Assembly: GCA_049513815.1 (NCBI GenBank)
Contig: JBEKVR010000034.1
Coordinates: 1 to 36,061 of the forward strand
From: Roseiarcus sp049513815
GTDB lineage: Bacteria > Pseudomonadota > Alphaproteobacteria > Rhizobiales > Beijerinckiaceae
DNA: 36,061 bases
Reading direction: 5' to 3'
A program made the position numbers and the translations under genes. Of the stretch, positions 32,803 through 36,061 are shown in pieces. Under the pieces are notes generated by a model. It was not told where the DNA came from. It made no database searches and saw nothing but the letters and a program-made list of their open reading frames with translations. Numbering within the stretch: position 1 is the first letter of the stretch; each line of letters starts with the position of its first letter.

Positions 32803-33099
32803 ATGAGGGCGACCGACCCATTCCCCATTCCCGGGCGCGGCGGCGAGCCGACCCACGGGATCGCCTGGGGTGCCATCGCGCGAGCGATCGTGCGCGACCG
32901 GCTCCGGATCGAACGCAACGAGCGCGTCCTCCTCTGCGCCGACCCTTACTACGGCGGCGCCATGCTCGACGTGCTACGCTGCGAATTGCAGCAGGCGCGC
33001 GCGATCGAGCTCGCCACGATCCTCAACTGGACGCCTCGCGTGACGAAGCTGCGCGCCGCCGACGGCTGCAAATCGGACCCGGACGACGCCCGCGGCTAG
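32803..33099 (+). CDS. short uncharacterised protein, possibly a truncated larger gene
   Basis: This 98-residue protein starts 3 bases after soeC with GGAG before the ATG, so it is translationally coupled to the complex. The middle part, RLRIERNERVLLCADPYYGGAM, looks like a nucleotide- or substrate-binding strand-helix unit and resembles, weakly, the N-terminal part of M29-like aminopeptidases. The C-terminus ends abruptly at KSDPDDARG, and no matching continuation was found in other frames. It could be a complete small partner of SoeABC, or a remnant whose 3' part is gone. I do not recognise it with certainty. Confidence 0.5.
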   Translation: MRATDPFPIPGRGGEPTHGIAWGAIARAIVRDRLRIERNERVLLCADPYYGGAMLDVLRCELQQARAIELATILNWTPRVTKLRAADGCKSDPDDARG

Positions 33100-33120
33100 T
33101 TCGTCCGTCCGCCCGCGCCC

Positions 33121-33138
33121 CTGTCGGCCCGCCGACAG
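33121..33138. other. perfect hairpin downstream of the soe operon
   Basis: CTGTCGGC and GCCGACAG form an 8-bp perfect inverted repeat with a 2-base centre, 22 bases after the stop of the short gene. It lacks a following T-run, so termination would be weak or Rho-assisted. The rest of 33100-33319 shows nothing recognisable. Confidence 0.45.
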
Positions 33139-33319
33139 AAGTGAACGGCCAAACGCGGTAACATGCGGGTCGTCGCGGCGGGGCGTCACCGTCTCGAATT
33201 GGGTTGAGGCTGTCGGCTCAAATTGAACTGACGGCCTCGATCAGTGTGGCCTTTGGGAACAAGCTTTTAGACTGCTGTCGGCTGGAGGGCCGCCGGGGCG
33301 CTTAATCACAATCTGGAGA

Positions 33320-34240
33320 ATGTTGGTGGATACCTTTCGCCGCCTGATCGAAGCGGTTGAAGCCGAGGGCGTCGCGGCGCTCGTCACCCTTGCCGAGACG
33401 GCGGGGTCGAGCCCGCGTGAAGCGGGCGCGCGCATGGTCGTGCGCCCGAGCGGCGGCTTTCACGGCACGATCGGCGGCGGCGAGCTGGAATACCGGGCGC
33501 TTAACGAAACGCGCGCGGCGCTCGCCGAAGGGCGCGGGCCAGTGCGCCGCCGCTCCGTCGCGCTTGGGCCAGAACTCGGGCAGTGTTGCGGCGGGCGCGT
33601 CGTGTGGCGGATCGAGACCTTCGACGCACGCGATCTCACCGAACTCGCGACTCTTCGCGCCGCTGAGCGCGAAGGTCCATTCGTTGCGCTCGCGCGGCTC
33701 GGCGCCGACGGCCGCGTCGAGCGCCGTCTCGGCGACGCGGCCGAGGATGGCGACTGGCGCGAAGCGTTCGGCGAGGCGACGACGCCGGTCTATCTGTTCG
33801 GCGCCGGCCATGTCGGCCGCGCGCTGGTGATGGCGCTAGCGCCACTGCCCTTCGCCGTGCGGTGGATCGATCCGCGCCCCGAGGCGTTTCCCGAGCGGGC
33901 GCCCGCCAACGTCAAGTTTGTCTCCGCTCCCGACCCGCCCGCTGAATTGACCGCGGCGCCCGACGGCGCGCTGGTTGTGGCGATGACCCATTCACATCCG
34001 CTCGATCTCGCGGTGGTCGCCGAGGGGTTGCGCCAGGACCGCTTCCCCTATGTCGGCGTGATCGGTTCGGCGACCAAGCGCGCTCGCTTCGTCAGCCAGC
34101 TCCGCACAGCGGGGTTCGCCGAGGCGCGCGTCGCCAAGCTCGTCTGCCCGATCGGCGCGCCGGGGATCGCCGGCAAGGAACCGCCGGTGATCGCCGCGGC
34201 CGTCGCTGCGCATTTGTTGATGGCGCGTAACGCGTCCTGA
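33320..34240 (+). CDS. xdhC: XdhC-family molybdenum cofactor protein
   Basis: This 306-residue protein has the two XdhC blocks: an N-terminal domain with VTLAETAGSSPREAGARMVV, GTIGGGELEY and GPELGQCCGGRVVW, and a C-terminal Rossmann domain with VYLFGAGHVGRALVMAL and YVGVIGSATKRARF. XdhC binds molybdenum cofactor and helps insert the sulfurated form into xanthine dehydrogenase. No xanthine dehydrogenase genes are in the window; the nearest molybdoenzyme is SoeA, which uses a different cofactor form. ATG 33320 sits one base after GGAGA, so the in-frame GTG at 33326 may be the real start. A weak terminator follows the stop. Confidence 0.87.
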   Translation: MLVDTFRRLIEAVEAEGVAALVTLAETAGSSPREAGARMVVRPSGGFHGTIGGGELEYRALNETRAALAEGRGPVRRRSVALGPELGQCCGGRVVWRIETFDARDLTELATLRAAEREGPFVALARLGADGRVERRLGDAAEDGDWREAFGEATTPVYLFGAGHVGRALVMALAPLPFAVRWIDPRPEAFPERAPANVKFVSAPDPPAELTAAPDGALVVAMTHSHPLDLAVVAEGLRQDRFPYVGVIGSATKRARFVSQLRTAGFAEARVAKLVCPIGAPGIAGKEPPVIAAAVAAHLLMARNAS

Positions 34241-34250
34241 AGGCGCCGAT

Positions 34251-34551
34251 CTACCGCCGAGACGCGCTGCGCGTCTTCTTGCACGTGGCCTTCTTCTTGC
34301 CGCCGCGCTTGGCCGCCGCCGTCATTGCTTTGCTGCGGCGGGAGCGCTTCTTCAGCGGCGCCGCGATTTCTCGATCATCAGCAACGGCGTCGGATGAAAC
34401 AAATCGGCGTGAAACTTGGATCCCTTGGGGACGTCAGCCGCTTCCATAGTTTCAACGGATTACGTTGTATCGTGATGGGGTCCTGCTTCGGCGCAAGTTC
34501 ACAGCCGTCAACGACTTTCGGCAATAGGTCTTCTTCTTTCAGACGCCGCAT
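34251..34551 (-). pseudogene. degenerate small gene(s) with Lys/Arg-rich tail
   Basis: Three short minus-strand frames follow each other. One runs 34551-34378 (57 residues, MRRLKEEDLLPKVVDGCEL...). The next runs 34447-34352 (31 residues, with DVPKGSKFHADLFHPTPLL). The last runs 34325-34251 (24 residues, MTAAAKRGGKKKATCKKTR...), preceded in frame by APLKKRSRRSKA. The middle piece looks protein-like and the last resembles histone-like basic tails. The order through three frames suggests one small gene broken by frameshifts, but chance cannot be excluded and I do not recognise the family. This is all I see in the 410-base gap between xdhC and the next gene, apart from the hairpin at 34260-34280. 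Confidence 0.3.
34260..34280 (+). terminator. possible weak terminator of xdhC
   Basis: AGACGCG and CGCGTCT (34260-34266, 34270-34276) form a 7-bp stem with a 3-base loop followed by TCTT, 20 bases after the xdhC stop. The T-run is short and interrupted, so efficiency is likely low. It overlaps the basic tail frame on the opposite strand. Confidence 0.45.
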
Positions 34552-34650
34552 GATCGCCCGTCACCCACAGACTCCCGCAAGGACAGCGCTTCGAGGAGCA
34601 TCAGCGCGAACCCGTCGAGCCGAATGCCGCCCCAGCTCGCTTCGCAATCC

Positions 34651-35853
34651 TCAGTCCGCCAACGCCTGGTCGAGATCGGCGATCAGGTCGGCCGGGTCTT
34701 CGAGCCCGATCGACAGGCGGAAGGTTCCTTCGCCGGTCCAATCGCGATAGGCGTCCGCGGCGCCCCCGGTGAGATGGAACGCGGCGCCGAGCAGCTCTTC
34801 AGTCGGAATGTAGTAGATGAGACTGCGGGTCTTGCCGAGTGACACGGCGTAGGAAAAGACCTTGAGCCGCTCGGCGAGCCGGCGGGCGAGGGCGGGCCCA
34901 TCGTCGGCGGAAAACGAAATCATGCCGGAGAAATTGCGCATCTGCCGTCGCGCAAGATCGTGCTGCGGATGTGACGCCAGCCCCGGCCACAGAACGCGCC
35001 GAGTCGAGCGATGGCCTTCGAGGAAGGCGGCGACCGCAGCCGCGCCCGCCTGGTGGGCGGCCATGCGAGCCGGAAGCGTCTCAAGCCCGCGGAGGATCAG
35101 CCACGCGGCGAACGGATTGATCGCAGCGCCGAAATGGATAAGCGAAGTCTTGCGCAGCGCCGCCATATCGTTGACGCGGCCGATCACCGCGCCGCCAAGC
35201 GCGTCGCCGTGCCCGCAAGCGTATTTGGTCAGCGAATGCACGACATAGTCCGCGCTGAGCGCGATCGGCTGGGTGGCGACCGGCGTCGCCATGGTCGAAT
35301 CAACGGCGAGTTCGACGCCGCGGGTATGCGCCAATTGCGCGATCGCGGCGATGTCGGCGAGCCGCAGGATCGGATTGCACGGCGTCTCGATATGAACGAG
35401 CCGCGTCTCCGGACGCAGTGCCGCCGCTACCGCGTCGAGGTTCGACGTGTCGACCGCCGTGGTCTGAACGCCGAGCTCGGGCAAAATGTCATGAGCGAGT
35501 TCGGCGACGCCGGCGTAGCAGACGTTTGACAGCACCAGATGATCGCCGGCCTTGAGCTTGACGAACCACAGCCCGGCCGTAGCGGCCATGCCGCTGGCGA
35601 AAACGACCGCCGCTTCGCCGCCCTCCAGAGCGGCGAGCCGCCTTTCGAGCAAGTCATTGGTAGGGTTGTTCCAGCGCGTGTAGATGAACGGCGGCGGGCC
35701 GTTGAGCGCGTTGGCGGAAAACCCGCTGTCGGCGGCGGCGTAGAAGCTGGTCGCCAGCACCAGCGGATTGAGAACTGCTTCTTGGGGGACGCCCGGCTTG
35801 GAGCCCGCGTGAATCGCTTTGGTCGCCTGGCCCTTCGTCACGTCCGTGGTCAA
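34651..35853 (-). CDS. Cys/Met-metabolism PLP enzyme (methionine/cystathionine gamma-lyase type)
   Basis: This 400-residue PLP enzyme has the family layout: YTRWNNPTNDLLERRLAALE, VVFASGMAATAGLW, ETPCNPILRLADIA and the Schiff-base Lys210 in VVHSLTKYACGHGD. The tyrosine loop reads VCYAGVAEL instead of YGGT or YGCT, so substrate preference is not clear; methionine gamma-lyase (methanethiol, 2-oxobutanoate, ammonia) or a cystathionine lyase are both possible. The start is TTG at 35853: AAAGGAG lies just upstream at good spacing and homology begins there, although the frame stays open to 35988. It is a lone gene, clearly different from the enzyme at 18661-19836. Confidence 0.85.
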   Translation of the reverse strand: MTTDVTKGQATKAIHAGSKPGVPQEAVLNPLVLATSFYAAADSGFSANALNGPPPFIYTRWNNPTNDLLERRLAALEGGEAAVVFASGMAATAGLWFVKLKAGDHLVLSNVCYAGVAELAHDILPELGVQTTAVDTSNLDAVAAALRPETRLVHIETPCNPILRLADIAAIAQLAHTRGVELAVDSTMATPVATQPIALSADYVVHSLTKYACGHGDALGGAVIGRVNDMAALRKTSLIHFGAAINPFAAWLILRGLETLPARMAAHQAGAAAVAAFLEGHRSTRRVLWPGLASHPQHDLARRQMRNFSGMISFSADDGPALARRLAERLKVFSYAVSLGKTRSLIYYIPTEELLGAAFHLTGGAADAYRDWTGEGTFRLSIGLEDPADLIADLDQALAD

Positions 35854-35891
35854 CGATCGTTCTCCTTTGGCGCCGTCATGCCGAATTGACC

Positions 35892-35908
35892 GACATTCGC
35901 CGGATGTC
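35892..35908. promoter_or_regulatory. inverted repeat upstream of the gamma-lyase-type gene
   Basis: GACAT and ATGTC arms are separated by 7 bases, 39 bases upstream of the TTG start. It may be a regulator site. The remaining bases to the window end show a short GGCT tandem run (35967-35981) and no clear promoter. Confidence 0.35.
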
Positions 35909-36061
35909 CACCCTTTTCGAGGCGACGGCGGCCCAACTAAGGGCTCGTTCAAGAACAATTGAATCGGGCTGGCTGGCTGGCGGGACATTGGGGCGCGACA
36001 TGGGGGGATTCGCGCCGGGACACGGAGCGGCTAGAATCTCGGCATGATCGACGAGACGGCG

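Noticed and set aside
35967..35981. GGCT tandem repeat as a phase-variation tract
   Set aside because: Fewer than four units, and it lies upstream of the well supported TTG start of the lyase gene, so it is probably chance.
35854..35988. N-terminal extension of the PLP lyase to 35988
   Set aside because: The extension has no family similarity, and a strong AAAGGAG site at the right distance marks the TTG at 35853 as the start.
36044..36061. ATG starting a plus-strand gene at the window end (MIDETA)
   Set aside because: Only six codons are visible and no ribosome binding site is at proper distance; it cannot be supported.

Overview
The window is GC-rich (strong G/C at third codon positions, short intergenic gaps, AT-rich DNA almost only at promoters). 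It looks like an alphaproteobacterium, probably Hyphomicrobiales, but that placement is an inference from composition and gene style because there is no rRNA. No tRNA, IS element or CRISPR array was seen. The theme is organosulfur metabolism.

Layout. (1) 1-1584, plus strand: end of a 2-oxoacid:ferredoxin oxidoreductase operon (korA end, korB, korC). 1759-2043 holds a small unknown gene, followed by an AT-rich convergent intergenic region. (2) 2362-18353, minus strand: one tightly packed 16-kb array. Read in the direction of transcription it is: periplasmic binding protein 2, ATPase 2, permeases 2A and 2B, an MtnC paralogue, a GlpD-like FAD dehydrogenase, a PfkB sugar kinase, MtnB, MtnD, MtnC, MtnK, ATPase 1, permease 1, binding protein 1, an intrinsic terminator, then an LVIVD beta-propeller protein. 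Many neighbours overlap by ATGA or GTGA. (3) 18661-25038, minus strand: metQ, a TauD-like dioxygenase, metN, metI, cystathionine beta-synthase and cystathionine gamma-lyase/synthase, i.e. sulfur amino acid import plus reverse transsulfuration. (4) 25399-27928, plus strand: an OrdL/PuuB-like FAD oxidoreductase and a methionine-aminotransferase-like gene broken by a one-base frameshift. (5) 28216-33099, plus strand: SoeABC-type sulfite dehydrogenase and a short possibly truncated gene. (6) 33320-34240: XdhC. (7) 34251-34551: degenerate small basic ORFs. (8) 34651-35853, minus strand: a second Cys/Met-metabolism PLP enzyme (methionine/cystathionine gamma-lyase type).

How it may work together (inference). 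Two ribose-type ABC importers bring in a methylthio-sugar or similar compound. MtnK phosphorylates methylthioribose, and MtnB, MtnC and MtnD carry the ketose phosphate to 2-oxo-4-methylthiobutanoate, which an MtnE-type aminotransferase turns into methionine. MtnA (isomerase) and MtnP are absent from the window. The kinase plus GlpD-like dehydrogenase between the second mtnC and mtnB could form a ketose 1-phosphate by another route: phosphorylation of a polyol, then FAD-linked oxidation at C2. Methionine feeds reverse transsulfuration or gamma-lyase reactions; the 2-oxobutanoate released could go to the ferredoxin oxidoreductase, and any sulfite to SoeABC. The most unusual item is the 16-kb array.
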